Shown here: one piece after another, positions 16,576 through 25,114 of the stretch
Numbering within the stretch: the stretch's first letter is position 1
How the letters are laid out: each line of letters begins with the position of its first letter
Origin: Candidatus Pelagibacter communis
GTDB lineage: Bacteria > Pseudomonadota > Alphaproteobacteria > Pelagibacterales > Pelagibacteraceae
DNA: 50,445 nt
Assembly: GCF_001180205.1 (NCBI RefSeq)
Contig: NZ_CVSU01000009.1
Location: 1 to 50,445, forward strand
Direction of reading: 5' to 3'
Made by a program: the position numbers and the translations under genes
Notes under the pieces: model-generated
What the model saw: the letters and a program-made list of their open reading frames with translations, nothing else
What the model was told of the DNA's origin: nothing
Databases searched by the model: none

Positions 16576-16905
16576 ATGACACAACCATTTATAGATACAA
16601 TTTTAGAAGAAGCAATTTCATGGATTGAATCTGATAAACAAGTAGTTCTTGCAACTGTAGTTCAAACATGGGGATCTTCTCCATTCCAAATTGGAAGCAA
16701 AATGATAATTGACGAAAAAGGTAATTTTTTAGGTTCAGTTTCGGGTGGTTGTGTGGAAACAAGCGTAATTACTGAATGTGTTGAACTAATAAAAAATAAA
16801 AATTCATTTAAGAAAATTGATTTCAAAGTCTCAGATGAAAATGCTTGGAGCGTAGGCCTTGCATGTGGAGGAGAAATGACTGTTTTTATAGAACAAATAA
16901 ATTGA
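16576..16905 (+). CDS. XdhC-type maturation factor, N-terminal (CoxI) domain only
   Basis: A 109-residue protein covering just the first domain of XdhC/CoxI proteins (PF02625 type). It shows ATVVQTWGSSPFQIGSKM near residue 26 and GSVSGGCVETSVI near 52, where the Cys lies in the conserved GGCVE motif, then LACGGEMTVFIE at the end. XdhC binds molybdenum cofactor, helps its sulfuration and loads it into xanthine dehydrogenase. The gene stops at a natural domain end and its stop overlaps the start of the next gene as TGATG. The second, Rossmann-like half is that next gene. This is a split protein, not a broken one, because both halves keep their conserved motifs. Confidence 0.85.
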   Translation: MTQPFIDTILEEAISWIESDKQVVLATVVQTWGSSPFQIGSKMIIDEKGNFLGSVSGGCVETSVITECVELIKNKNSFKKIDFKVSDENAWSVGLACGGEMTVFIEQIN

Positions 16906-17594
16906 TGAAAATAGAAATACTTAAAGAAATAATAAAAAAAAAATCATCCGATGAACAATTTGCTGTTTTAACTAATTTAAGTAATGGATCCTCTGAAATA
17001 TATAAAATAGGAATACCTTTAAGTAATAATTTTATTAATTATAAAAACGATATAGAGAATTATTATAATTTAAAGAAAAGTGGCGTAATTAATAATACCG
17101 AAATTTTAATTCAAAATTATATTAAACCAATCGAAGTTATTATCATTGGCGCAGTACATATAACACAATATTTAATTAAATTTTTAAAAGATTTAAATTT
17201 TGATGTTACTGTAGTTGATCCAAGAGAATATTTCACAACTAAACAAAAATTTCGAAATGTTAAAATTATCAATAAATGGCCTGAAGAATTTTTTAAAAAT
17301 ATTCAAACAAACTCTAATACTGCTTTAATTACTTTGAGTCATGATCCAAAAATTGATGAGCCAGCGTTAAAACATGCTTTAAAAAAAAAGTTTTTTTATA
17401 TAGGTGCTTTAGGGAGTAAAAAAACTCATAACAACAGATGTAAAAGATTAAAAGATGAAGGATTTAATGATAAAGAAATTGACTCTATACATGGACCAAT
17501 TGGAATAAAACTAGGGGGAAAATCTGCTCCTGAAATAGCTTTATCAATTGTTGCACAACTAGTTTCTGAGACAAACAAATATAAAAATCTTTAG
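16905..17594 (+). CDS. XdhC-type maturation factor, C-terminal Rossmann domain
   Basis: A 229-residue protein that completes the XdhC of the preceding gene. A Rossmann-type beta-alpha unit is seen as VIIIGAVHITQYLIKFLKD near residue 77, followed by VTVVDPREYF near 99. The family motifs ALITLSHDPKIDEPALKHAL near 143 and YIGALGSKKTHNNR near 168 come next, with IHGPIGIKLGGKSAPEIALSI near the end. I placed the start at ATG 16905, in the TGATG overlap; a longer frame from 16845 would only run inside the previous gene. The two proteins should act together in maturing XdhAB. The stop shares TTAG with the convergent glycosylase gene. Confidence 0.85.
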   Translation: MKIEILKEIIKKKSSDEQFAVLTNLSNGSSEIYKIGIPLSNNFINYKNDIENYYNLKKSGVINNTEILIQNYIKPIEVIIIGAVHITQYLIKFLKDLNFDVTVVDPREYFTTKQKFRNVKIINKWPEEFFKNIQTNSNTALITLSHDPKIDEPALKHALKKKFFYIGALGSKKTHNNRCKRLKDEGFNDKEIDSIHGPIGIKLGGKSAPEIALSIVAQLVSETNKYKNL

Positions 17595-18226
17595 TACTGG
17601 ATAGGTTCAGGATCTATACTTCTCCAAAGATACCATGTTGCAACCGAACAATAAGGTGAAAATTTTTTATTTAAATAAGAAACATAACGTTCAGGAGGTA
17701 AATATTTTTTATTATAATTTTGAGAAATAGCTCTTAAAAGTCCAATATCTTGTATAGGCCAAATATTGGGTCGATTATAGGTAAATAATAAGATCATTTC
17801 TGCTGACCACCTTCCAATTTGTCTAAGTTGAGAAAGATAAATAATAGCATCCTCATCAGACATTTTTGAAATCAGTCTTGGATTAAACTGTTTATTCAAT
17901 ACTTGTTTTGCTAAACTTTTAATTCCTTTTACCTTCTGTCTACTTAGACCACAGCTTTTTAATTGAGCGGTAGATAACTTACTAACAGATTTTGCATTAA
18001 TTTTATTTTTACATTTTTTTTTAAATTTTAAAAAAACTGAATTAGCAGCAGCAACACTTATTTGTTGACCAACAATACTTTTACATAGAGAAAAGAAAAC
18101 ATCTTTTCTTGAAGTAAGAACTGTCTCTGATGGTGATTTATACTTTTTAATCAACGCTGACATTGTTTTATCTTTATCTGATAAATATTTTTTTGCTTTA
18201 TTCCAATATGATGGTGTTTTAGTCAT
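17591..18226 (-). CDS. DNA-3-methyladenine glycosylase, HhH-GPD (AlkA-like)
   Basis: A 211-residue base-excision repair enzyme of the helix-hairpin-helix GPD superfamily that removes alkylated bases from DNA. Visible parts are VGQQISVAAANSVFLKF near residue 52, the hairpin LKSCGLSRQKVKGI near 89, RQIGRWSAEMILLF near 136 and the catalytic-Asp segment WPIQDIGLLRA near 156. It lacks the N-terminal domain of E. coli AlkA and the Fe-S cysteines of EndoIII/MutY, which suits the short AlkA group. It overlaps the EamA transporter gene by 8 bases, and its stop shares a tetranucleotide with the convergent xdhC gene. Confidence 0.87.
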   Translation of the reverse strand: MTKTPSYWNKAKKYLSDKDKTMSALIKKYKSPSETVLTSRKDVFFSLCKSIVGQQISVAAANSVFLKFKKKCKNKINAKSVSKLSTAQLKSCGLSRQKVKGIKSLAKQVLNKQFNPRLISKMSDEDAIIYLSQLRQIGRWSAEMILLFTYNRPNIWPIQDIGLLRAISQNYNKKYLPPERYVSYLNKKFSPYCSVATWYLWRSIDPEPIQY

Positions 18227-19100
18227 GTCGTGAAACAGATAGCTTTTTTTTCAAATACATCTCTCTTCTAAATATAATAATAGATGAAACAATAACCAAT
18301 AAAGCACCTAATAATGTTTTAGAAGTTGGTATTTCATTCCAAATAAAATATCCAAATATTATAGCAAAGACTAATCCAAGGTATTTTAAAGGGGAAACTA
18401 AACTTACTTCTGAGTATTTATAAGATTCTGATAACCATAAATTAGCAAGGCCACCTAATATACCAACCATGGACAACAAAAATAAATCAATTAAACTTGG
18501 CAAAATCCATCCCTGATAAAAAGATAAAAAACTTAAAAGCATTATTGAAAATGAAAAGAAAAAACTAATTAACCAAGCTGGCTCAGTTGAGGATAATTTT
18601 CTAATAGCAATAGCAACGTAAGATAGGCCTAAACAAAAAATTATTGGATATATATAATATAAATTTAAAGAGCTAAAACCTGGTTCAGTTATGAAAATTA
18701 TACCCACAAATCCAACTAAGACCGCTAGCCACCTATAAATACCAACTTTTTCTTTTAATAAAAAAATTGAAAATATTGTTATAAATATTGGTGCTGCAAA
18801 AGAAATACTTACAACTGTTGCTAAAGGTAAATTTCTTAAAGCTACAAATATAGAAACCAAAGCAATTAATCCTGCTAAACATCTTTTAAAATGCAAAAAC
18901 GGTCTGGTTGTTTTATAAAAATCTAAATATCTGTCTTTAGGAATAAGAAATAAAATAGGAATTATTCCGCAAAATCCTCTGAAAAAGAGTACTTGTCCAA
19001 CGGGATAATCATCAGACCATTTAACAATCACATCCATAAGTGAAAATGCACATACTGATATGAACATGTAAAAAAAGCCTAATTGATTTTTTGATAGCAT
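18219..19100 (-). CDS. EamA/DMT-family transporter
   Basis: A 293-residue inner-membrane protein with about ten helices in two EamA repeats. The first repeat ends near FVGIIFITEPG (residue 131) and the second near GALLVIVSSIIIF (residue 265). Features of the family are FSLMDVIVKW near 19, LFFRGFCGI near 38 and SPLKYLGLVFAIIFGYFIWNEIPT near 236. The drug/metabolite transporter superfamily moves many small molecules, and the sequence does not reveal the substrate. Closest in look are the RhaT/PecM-like EamA proteins common in alphaproteobacteria. It precedes and overlaps the glycosylase gene by 8 bases and is divergent from msrA. Confidence 0.85.
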   Translation of the reverse strand: MLSKNQLGFFYMFISVCAFSLMDVIVKWSDDYPVGQVLFFRGFCGIIPILFLIPKDRYLDFYKTTRPFLHFKRCLAGLIALVSIFVALRNLPLATVVSISFAAPIFITIFSIFLLKEKVGIYRWLAVLVGFVGIIFITEPGFSSLNLYYIYPIIFCLGLSYVAIAIRKLSSTEPAWLISFFFSFSIMLLSFLSFYQGWILPSLIDLFLLSMVGILGGLANLWLSESYKYSEVSLVSPLKYLGLVFAIIFGYFIWNEIPTSKTLLGALLVIVSSIIIFRREMYLKKKLSVSRHD

Positions 19101-19134
19101 ATGATTAACTTTAGATTAATTAACTTAATTATCA

Positions 19135-19578
19135 ATGGAAATAGCAATTTTAGGATTAGGATGTTTTTGGGGACCAGAAATTAAGTTTAGTAAACTTGAT
19201 GGAGTTATAAAAACAGAAGTAGGATATTGTGGAGGAAACAATGCCGAAACAAATTACAAAGAAGTATGCACAGGTAGAACAAATCATGCGGAAGTAGTAA
19301 AATTAGACTTTGATCCTAAAGTAATATCTTACGAGAAAATTCTTGAATATTTTTTTGAAATTCATGACCCCACAACCTTAAATTCCCAAGGTCCAGATTT
19401 TGGAACCCAATATAGAAGTGAAATATTTTATTTAAATGATCAACAAAAAATTATTGCTGAAAAATTAATTGAAAAAGAGAACATCAAATTATCAGGAAAG
19501 GTTGTAACAAAAGCTTCATTAGTCAAAAATTATTGTCCAGCTGAAGAATATCATCAACGATATTTGGAAAAAAGATAA
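19135..19578 (+). CDS. msrA: Peptide methionine-(S)-S-oxide reductase
   Basis: A 147-residue MsrA that reduces oxidised methionine in proteins. The catalytic cysteine is in GCFWGPE (Cys9), and the family blocks VGYCGGN near residue 29, TNHAEVVKLDF near 48, FFEIHDPTT near 72, GTQYRSEIF near 86 and the closing YCPAEEYHQRYL near 132 are present. It is shorter than most MsrA proteins because it lacks the N-terminal extension. There is no separate MsrB nearby. The sulfurtransferase sseA follows after a single base, suggesting one transcript devoted to sulfur/oxidative damage, though the link is only by position. Confidence 0.94.
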   Translation: MEIAILGLGCFWGPEIKFSKLDGVIKTEVGYCGGNNAETNYKEVCTGRTNHAEVVKLDFDPKVISYEKILEYFFEIHDPTTLNSQGPDFGTQYRSEIFYLNDQQKIIAEKLIEKENIKLSGKVVTKASLVKNYCPAEEYHQRYLEKR

Positions 19579-19579
19579 A

Positions 19580-20392
19580 ATGTCTTTGGTTGATACAAGT
19601 TGGTTAGAAAATAATATTGATAAAGTAAAAATTATTGATTGCTCATGGCATATGCCTCAAACTCAAAGAAACGGTTTTAAGGAATATACAGAGGAACATA
19701 TTCCTAATGCTATTTTTTTTGATTTAGATAAAAATTCTAAATTGGATACTGATTTACCACACATGCTCACTGATACTAAATCTTGGGAAAAAATAATGGG
19801 TAAAATGGGGATTGAAAATAATGATCGAATAGTAATTTATGATAATTCTGATGTTATTAGTTCTTGTAGATGTTGGTACAATTTAATTTATTATGGACAT
19901 GATCCTAAACTAGTTCATGTTCTTGATGGTGGATTAAAAAAATGGAAAAAAGAAAATAAATCTACAGATAACAAAAAAGTAACCAATCAAACTTCAAAGT
20001 ATGTATGTAAAGAAAATATAGAATTAGTTAAAAATAAAAAACAAATAGATGAAAACATTAATTCACATGAATTTAATGTTATTGATGCAAGAAGTAGAGA
20101 AAGATTTGAAGGCAAAGTTGCTGAACCAAGGAAAGGTCTTAGAAGTGGTTCAATAAAAAATTCTTTTTGCCTACCATTTTCTGAACTGGTAAACGAAGAC
20201 CATACTTTCGTTAGTAAAGATAAAATAATGGAAAAATTTAACTCCTTTAAATTTGACCATGATAAAAATCTAGTATTTTCATGTGGTTCTGGAGTGACTG
20301 CAAGTGTATTGGCACTAGCTTATTCTTTAATAAATGCTAAATATATGCCGACAATTTACGATGGCTCTTGGGCTGAATACGGAAAAAATTAA
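19580..20392 (+). CDS. sseA: Sulfurtransferase, tandem rhodanese (SseA-like)
   Basis: A 270-residue protein with two rhodanese domains (about 5-125 and 150-268). The second holds the active-site loop FSCGSGVTAS with Cys235. The CGSGVT form is typical of 3-mercaptopyruvate sulfurtransferases; thiosulfate sulfurtransferases usually have CRKGVT. The first domain keeps the linker motifs VDTSWL and EEHIPNAIFFDLD. It moves a sulfane sulfur from mercaptopyruvate to a thiol acceptor in the cytoplasm. It lies one base after msrA and 3 bases before the RND adaptor, so it may be co-transcribed with both. Confidence 0.92.
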   Translation: MSLVDTSWLENNIDKVKIIDCSWHMPQTQRNGFKEYTEEHIPNAIFFDLDKNSKLDTDLPHMLTDTKSWEKIMGKMGIENNDRIVIYDNSDVISSCRCWYNLIYYGHDPKLVHVLDGGLKKWKKENKSTDNKKVTNQTSKYVCKENIELVKNKKQIDENINSHEFNVIDARSRERFEGKVAEPRKGLRSGSIKNSFCLPFSELVNEDHTFVSKDKIMEKFNSFKFDHDKNLVFSCGSGVTASVLALAYSLINAKYMPTIYDGSWAEYGKN

Positions 20393-20395
20393 CTT

Positions 20396-21391
20396 ATGAA
20401 AACATCTACAAAAATAACAAGTATAGTAATTATATTCTTCTTAATCATTGCAACAGTGATCATTGGAAGAACAATGATAGGAAATCATTTCAAAAAAAAA
20501 TTTAGTAAAAGACCACCTCCTGGAATAATAATAACTACTACTCAAGAGAGAGTTTTTGAAAATGTTGTTAATACCTATGGGACTGCAACTCCAATTCAAA
20601 CACAATCATTTAAAATCGAAAAATATGAAATACTAAAACCTATAAAATTTAATCAAAAAGTTAAAAAGGGTGATGTAATTGCTGAGCTTAAAAATCGAAA
20701 AGTTATTGCTCAATTTGATGGTGTTATTGGAAAAAGAGAATTTTCGGACGATATAGAGGTTTCAAAATCATCAATATTAATTAATCTTGAAGATACTAGC
20801 TCAATATATTGTGATGTAGATATACCTGAAATTTTTGTACCATTTATTGAGGTTGGTCTGCCAGTTGATATTAAATTTTCTGGATATAAAAATAAAATTT
20901 ATAAAGGTGAAGTAGACTCTTTTGCTAGTAGGATAAGTGAAGATACTAGAGCTTTAGCAACAAGAATTAAGATGGACAATTCATCAAGTGAAATTTTACC
21001 TGGCTCATTTTTAGAAATATCAATTAAATATGACGTAAGAAATGGCTTAAGTGCTCCTGACACTAGTACAATTGTCGAGGGTGAAAATGTTTTTATTTAT
21101 AAAGTAGATGATAAAAATAAAGTAATAAAAACAAAGGTAACCATTGGTGATAGATATTTAGGCTTTGTAGAAATATTAGATGGATTAAATAATGGAGATA
21201 AAATTGTTGCAGAAGGAACAAAAAAAGTAAGACCGAATTTAACAATCAGACCTATTGAAAAAGGTGCTAAAAAAAAACAAGGAAATTCTAGCTGGGGTAA
21301 AAAAGGCAAATCAAAAAAAGCTGAAGAAAAAAAAGGTAAATTTGATTGGTTAAAAAATATTTTTAAAAAATCAGATAAAGAGAAAAAATAA
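20396..21391 (+). CDS. RND efflux adaptor (membrane fusion protein) without an alpha-hairpin
   Basis: A 331-residue periplasmic adaptor with an N-terminal membrane anchor (8-26). The lipoyl-type barrel-sandwich halves are at about 75-99 (FNQKVKKGDVIAELKN) and 103-117 (VIAQFDGVIGKR), a beta-barrel at 130-215 and a membrane-proximal domain at 215-285. Normally a long coiled-coil hairpin that docks to TolC is inserted between the two lipoyl halves. Here only about three residues separate them. The C-terminus (288-331) is a lysine-rich tail with 18 Lys in 44 residues. It is the partner of the RND pump that starts 4 bases later. No TolC gene is in the window. Confidence 0.87.
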   Translation: MKTSTKITSIVIIFFLIIATVIIGRTMIGNHFKKKFSKRPPPGIIITTTQERVFENVVNTYGTATPIQTQSFKIEKYEILKPIKFNQKVKKGDVIAELKNRKVIAQFDGVIGKREFSDDIEVSKSSILINLEDTSSIYCDVDIPEIFVPFIEVGLPVDIKFSGYKNKIYKGEVDSFASRISEDTRALATRIKMDNSSSEILPGSFLEISIKYDVRNGLSAPDTSTIVEGENVFIYKVDDKNKVIKTKVTIGDRYLGFVEILDGLNNGDKIVAEGTKKVRPNLTIRPIEKGAKKKQGNSSWGKKGKSKKAEEKKGKFDWLKNIFKKSDKEKK

Positions 21392-21395
21392 TTAA

Positions 21396-24300
21396 ATGTA
21401 TATAACTGAAGTTAGCATTAAACGACCTGTTGTTGCTTGGGTTATGTCTTTAATATTGATAATTTTTGGTGTTTTCGTCTTTTTTGAATTGCCAGTACGA
21501 GAACTTCCAGATGGTATACAGCCACCAGTAGTTCAAGTTCAAACTGATTATAAATCTGCTTCTGCTGAAATCGTTGATGAAGAAATAACTCAAAAATTAG
21601 AGGATGTAATTGGAGGCGCTGAGGGTATCAAAAATATTGACTCAAGTTCTCTCAATGGAAGAAGTAGAATTAATATTCAATTCAACACAGACATTGATTT
21701 AGATGATGCAGCAAATGATATTAGAGAACGAGTTGCAAGAGTTGTAGATAATTTACCAAGTGAGTCAAACCCTCCACAAATTTTAAAACAGGCAGCAGGT
21801 TTTACAACTACAATGTGGGTTGCTTTATCATCTCCAACATGGAATGATTTAGATCTTGGTGATTATGCTGAAAGATATCTAATAGATGCATTTTCAAGCG
21901 TGCCAAACGTAGGTCGAATTTTAGTTGGTGGATTAAGAGAGCTTAGTGTTAGAGTTTGGATAGATCCAATAAAATTAGCTGCAAACAATCTTACAATTCA
22001 AGAAGTTGAAAGAGCTCTTAGAAATGAGAACATAAATCTTCCAGCTGGAACCTTAGAAGCTAATAACAAAGACTTAACTTTAAACATTGATAAATCCTAT
22101 TCTAATATTGATACTATTAAACAATTACCACTTAAGAAAAATAAAGAAAAAGTTATTATTTTATCTGACGTGGCTAATATAGAGTTTGGACCTGTTTCAG
22201 AAAAAACTTTATTTAAAGCACAAAGAAAAAATGCAGTAAATTTAAAAACTGTAGGAATTGGAATTTATGCAAAAAGTGGCGCATCAACGGTAGAGCTTTC
22301 CAAACAAATAAAAATTAAAATTAAAGAACTTAACAAATCCTTACCTGATGGATTAAAGTTAGAGATAGCATTTAACAGAGCGACCTACATTGGTGCAGCA
22401 ATTGAAGAAGTATATAAAAGTCTATTAATTGCATTCGTACTAGTTGTTTTAATTATTTATCTTTTTTTAGGCAATCTAAAAGCTGTAATAGTTCCTGCGG
22501 TTGCTTTACCAGTTAGTCTTATTGGATCATTTCTTGGGTTATATATATTTGATCTATCAATTAATATTTTTGTATTACTAAGTTTTATTCTAGCAATTGG
22601 TATAATCACTGATGACTCTGTAATCATGACTGATGCAATCTATACAAGAATTGAAAATGGAGAAACACCTTTAGTGGCTGCTTACAAAGGTTCTAAACAA
22701 ATTACATTTGCAATTATTGCAACGACTTTAATTCTTGTAGCAGTATTTTTACCTTTAATTTTTATTAAAGGAATATCTGGAACTTTGTTTAAAGAAACAG
22801 CAATAGCCTTATCTTTTTCAATTGTTGTATCTTCTTTTGTGGCATTAACATTATCTCCAATGCTAGGTAGTAAATTTTTAAATAAAAAAGAAAAAATTAA
22901 TTTTTTTGTAAAAAAATTTAATAATGGATTTAAATCTTTTACAGGATTTTATATTAATTCCCTTAAATATTGGGTGAATAAGCAAAAAACAATTTCTGTG
23001 TTTATAATTTTAATTATTGCTGCTTCAGCTTATTTATTTAGTTTTTCTAAAAAAGAATTGATACCAATTGAAGATAGGGGTGCTTATTTAATCATTGGGT
23101 CAACTGATGAAGGAAGTTCATTTGAATATACTCAAGAAAAAGCGCAAATAATTGAAGGAAGAATATTAAAATTATTGCAGGCAGAAGACAGTCCATATGC
23201 AAGACTAATCATGAGAGTTCCTGGTTTCGGAAGATCTGCAACATCTTATAACAGCTTTATAATTATTGCATTACTTGATGAATGGAAAAATAGAGAAAAA
23301 GGTAGTCAAACAATATTAAGAGAAGCAATTGGACAAGTGGTTTCTGTGCCCGAAACTTTTGCCTTTCCAATTTCTCCACAATCAATAAGAGTATCTAGTT
23401 ACAATAAGCCCGTTCAAATGGTTATATATGGATCTAGCTATGAAGAATTAGAGGAAATTCAAAATAGTGTCTTAAGAGAGTTAAGAAAAAATAGAAATAT
23501 GTCTAGAATTGAAAGTGATTATACAAAAAATAAACCTGAGGTGAAATTAATCACTAATAAAAACAGAGCAAATGATTTGGGAGTTTCTACTGAAAATATA
23601 GGTAGAACTCTAGAAACTCTTTATGGAGGAAAAAGAGTAACAACTTTTAGTAAAGAGGGAAGAGAATACCCAATTATTTTACAACAATATCTAGCAGACA
23701 GAAGAGATAAAGATGGGTTGTCAAAAATTTATGTTAGATCTGAAACAACTGGTAAACTTGTATCTATTGCAAGTTTAGTTGAGTTTAAAGAGAAAGGCAC
23801 TGCTGAAGCGCTTCCAAGATACAATCGTCAAAGAGCAGTTACAATTTCTGCTGCGCTTGCAGAAGATTACACTCTAACAGAGGCTATAAAATACTTGGAA
23901 GATGTCATGATTAGAGTTGCTCCTCAAAATCAAATTACTTGGAAAGGAAAATCTGAAGAATTAAAAGAAACAACAAACGAAATATACTTAATCTTTGCTC
24001 TTGCGTTGTTAACTGCTTATTTAGTTATGGCAGCAACATTTAACTCATTTGTTCATCCATTTATCATTATTTTAACAGTTCCATTAGCTGTATTTGGTGG
24101 CTTGGTATTTATTTTATTTTTAAATAGTTCTGTAAATATTTTCTCTCAAATCGCTTTAATAATTCTCATTGGTATATCTACAAAGAATAGTATTTTGATT
24201 GTAGATTATACAAACCAGATAAGAACTACCGGTGTTAAAATTCAGGACGCTATAATTAAAGCTTGCCAACTAAGAATTCGACCAATCATAATGACTTCAC

Positions 24301-24518
24301 TTAGTACAATGATAGCAATGCTTCCGTTAGTTATTGGGAATATTGGCCCTGGTGCAGGTGAAGGCTCTAGATTAGCCGTAGGTTCTACAATTTTAGGAGG
24401 AATGATTATTTCAACCTTCTTTACCTTATATGTAACTCCAACGATGTATTTAGCTCTTGCAAAAAATACTAAGCGTATCGATGCAGTTGATATAGAATTA
24501 AAAAAACAGCTGAATTAA
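21396..24518 (+). CDS. RND-family efflux pump (AcrB/MexB-like HAE1)
   Basis: A 1040-residue inner-membrane proton-driven exporter with the twofold RND layout: TM1 at 12-31, a large periplasmic loop, TM2-6 from about 340, TM7 near 530, a second periplasmic loop, and TM8-12 from about 860. The proton relay pair Asp406-Asp407 is in GIITDDSVIMTD, and the TM10 lysine is in GISTKNSILIVDY. It starts in the usual manner with TEVSIKRPVVAWVM. It works with the adaptor encoded just upstream. The substrate is unknown. Its stop shares TTAA with the convergent lipoprotein gene. Confidence 0.94.
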   Translation: MYITEVSIKRPVVAWVMSLILIIFGVFVFFELPVRELPDGIQPPVVQVQTDYKSASAEIVDEEITQKLEDVIGGAEGIKNIDSSSLNGRSRINIQFNTDIDLDDAANDIRERVARVVDNLPSESNPPQILKQAAGFTTTMWVALSSPTWNDLDLGDYAERYLIDAFSSVPNVGRILVGGLRELSVRVWIDPIKLAANNLTIQEVERALRNENINLPAGTLEANNKDLTLNIDKSYSNIDTIKQLPLKKNKEKVIILSDVANIEFGPVSEKTLFKAQRKNAVNLKTVGIGIYAKSGASTVELSKQIKIKIKELNKSLPDGLKLEIAFNRATYIGAAIEEVYKSLLIAFVLVVLIIYLFLGNLKAVIVPAVALPVSLIGSFLGLYIFDLSINIFVLLSFILAIGIITDDSVIMTDAIYTRIENGETPLVAAYKGSKQITFAIIATTLILVAVFLPLIFIKGISGTLFKETAIALSFSIVVSSFVALTLSPMLGSKFLNKKEKINFFVKKFNNGFKSFTGFYINSLKYWVNKQKTISVFIILIIAASAYLFSFSKKELIPIEDRGAYLIIGSTDEGSSFEYTQEKAQIIEGRILKLLQAEDSPYARLIMRVPGFGRSATSYNSFIIIALLDEWKNREKGSQTILREAIGQVVSVPETFAFPISPQSIRVSSYNKPVQMVIYGSSYEELEEIQNSVLRELRKNRNMSRIESDYTKNKPEVKLITNKNRANDLGVSTENIGRTLETLYGGKRVTTFSKEGREYPIILQQYLADRRDKDGLSKIYVRSETTGKLVSIASLVEFKEKGTAEALPRYNRQRAVTISAALAEDYTLTEAIKYLEDVMIRVAPQNQITWKGKSEELKETTNEIYLIFALALLTAYLVMAATFNSFVHPFIIILTVPLAVFGGLVFILFLNSSVNIFSQIALIILIGISTKNSILIVDYTNQIRTTGVKIQDAIIKACQLRIRPIIMTSLSTMIAMLPLVIGNIGPGAGEGSRLAVGSTILGGMIISTFFTLYVTPTMYLALAKNTKRIDAVDIELKKQLN

Positions 24519-25114
24519 AAAATAATATATTTTGACGTTGATAAAGAATTTTTACATTCTGATAATTGTTGCTTATAAATATTTGATTGTTTCTCCACTC
24601 TTTTGGCTAAATTAATAACTTTTTTATTATTTTTATAATTTTTATAGTTACCCCACCCTTCATGATAAGCAATATACTGCTTGAAGGCATCTTTTTTTGA
24701 AACTTTTAATATTTTTTCAGTTTTATTTGTATACCAACCAATAAAATCTACACTGTCTTTAAATCTAGATCTCGTTGCAAATTTATTTCCAGTTTCGTGC
24801 TTGTATTGTTTCCATGTTCCTTTCACCGCTTGCGAATAACCAAAAGAACTTGATGGTCTCTTATAAGGCACTACTTTAAATAACTTCTGTCTAGGGGGTT
24901 TTGCTAACCAATCAAAGCTGGATTCCATTTTTATAATAGCAAGTTGCAAATAAACTGGAGTTCCCCATTTTTTTTCAGTTTTTTTTGCATGTTTATACCA
25001 CATGTATCTTTCATCAAATATTGCACAACTATTAGAAGTATTTTTAGGGATAGATGAACAACCTGAAATTAAAATTATTAAAATGAATAAATAATTAATT
25101 TTTAAAATTTTCAT
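24515..25114 (-). CDS. SLT-domain lipoprotein, probable lytic transglycosylase
   Basis: A 199-residue lipoprotein with lipobox ISGC (Cys19). It shows a transglycosylase-like core: KMESSFDW near residue 66 with the candidate catalytic Glu, SFGYSQAVKGTW near 93 in place of the usual GLMQ block, and AYHEGWGNY near 152 for the AYN-G segment. Such enzymes cut glycan strands of peptidoglycan to 1,6-anhydro products, which fits the AmgK/MurU recycling genes nearby. The family fit is good but not identical to any Slt/Mlt class I can name. The gene overlaps the VanZ-like gene by 20 bases, and its stop shares TTAA with the RND pump gene. Confidence 0.82.
   Translation of the reverse strand: MKILKINYLFILIILISGCSSIPKNTSNSCAIFDERYMWYKHAKKTEKKWGTPVYLQLAIIKMESSFDWLAKPPRQKLFKVVPYKRPSSSFGYSQAVKGTWKQYKHETGNKFATRSRFKDSVDFIGWYTNKTEKILKVSKKDAFKQYIAYHEGWGNYKNYKNNKKVINLAKRVEKQSNIYKQQLSECKNSLSTSKYIIF

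Noticed and set aside
16845-16904. A longer N-terminus for the second xdhC gene
   Set aside because: It would run wholly inside the first xdhC gene in another frame and has no family similarity; the TGATG start at 16905 is far better.
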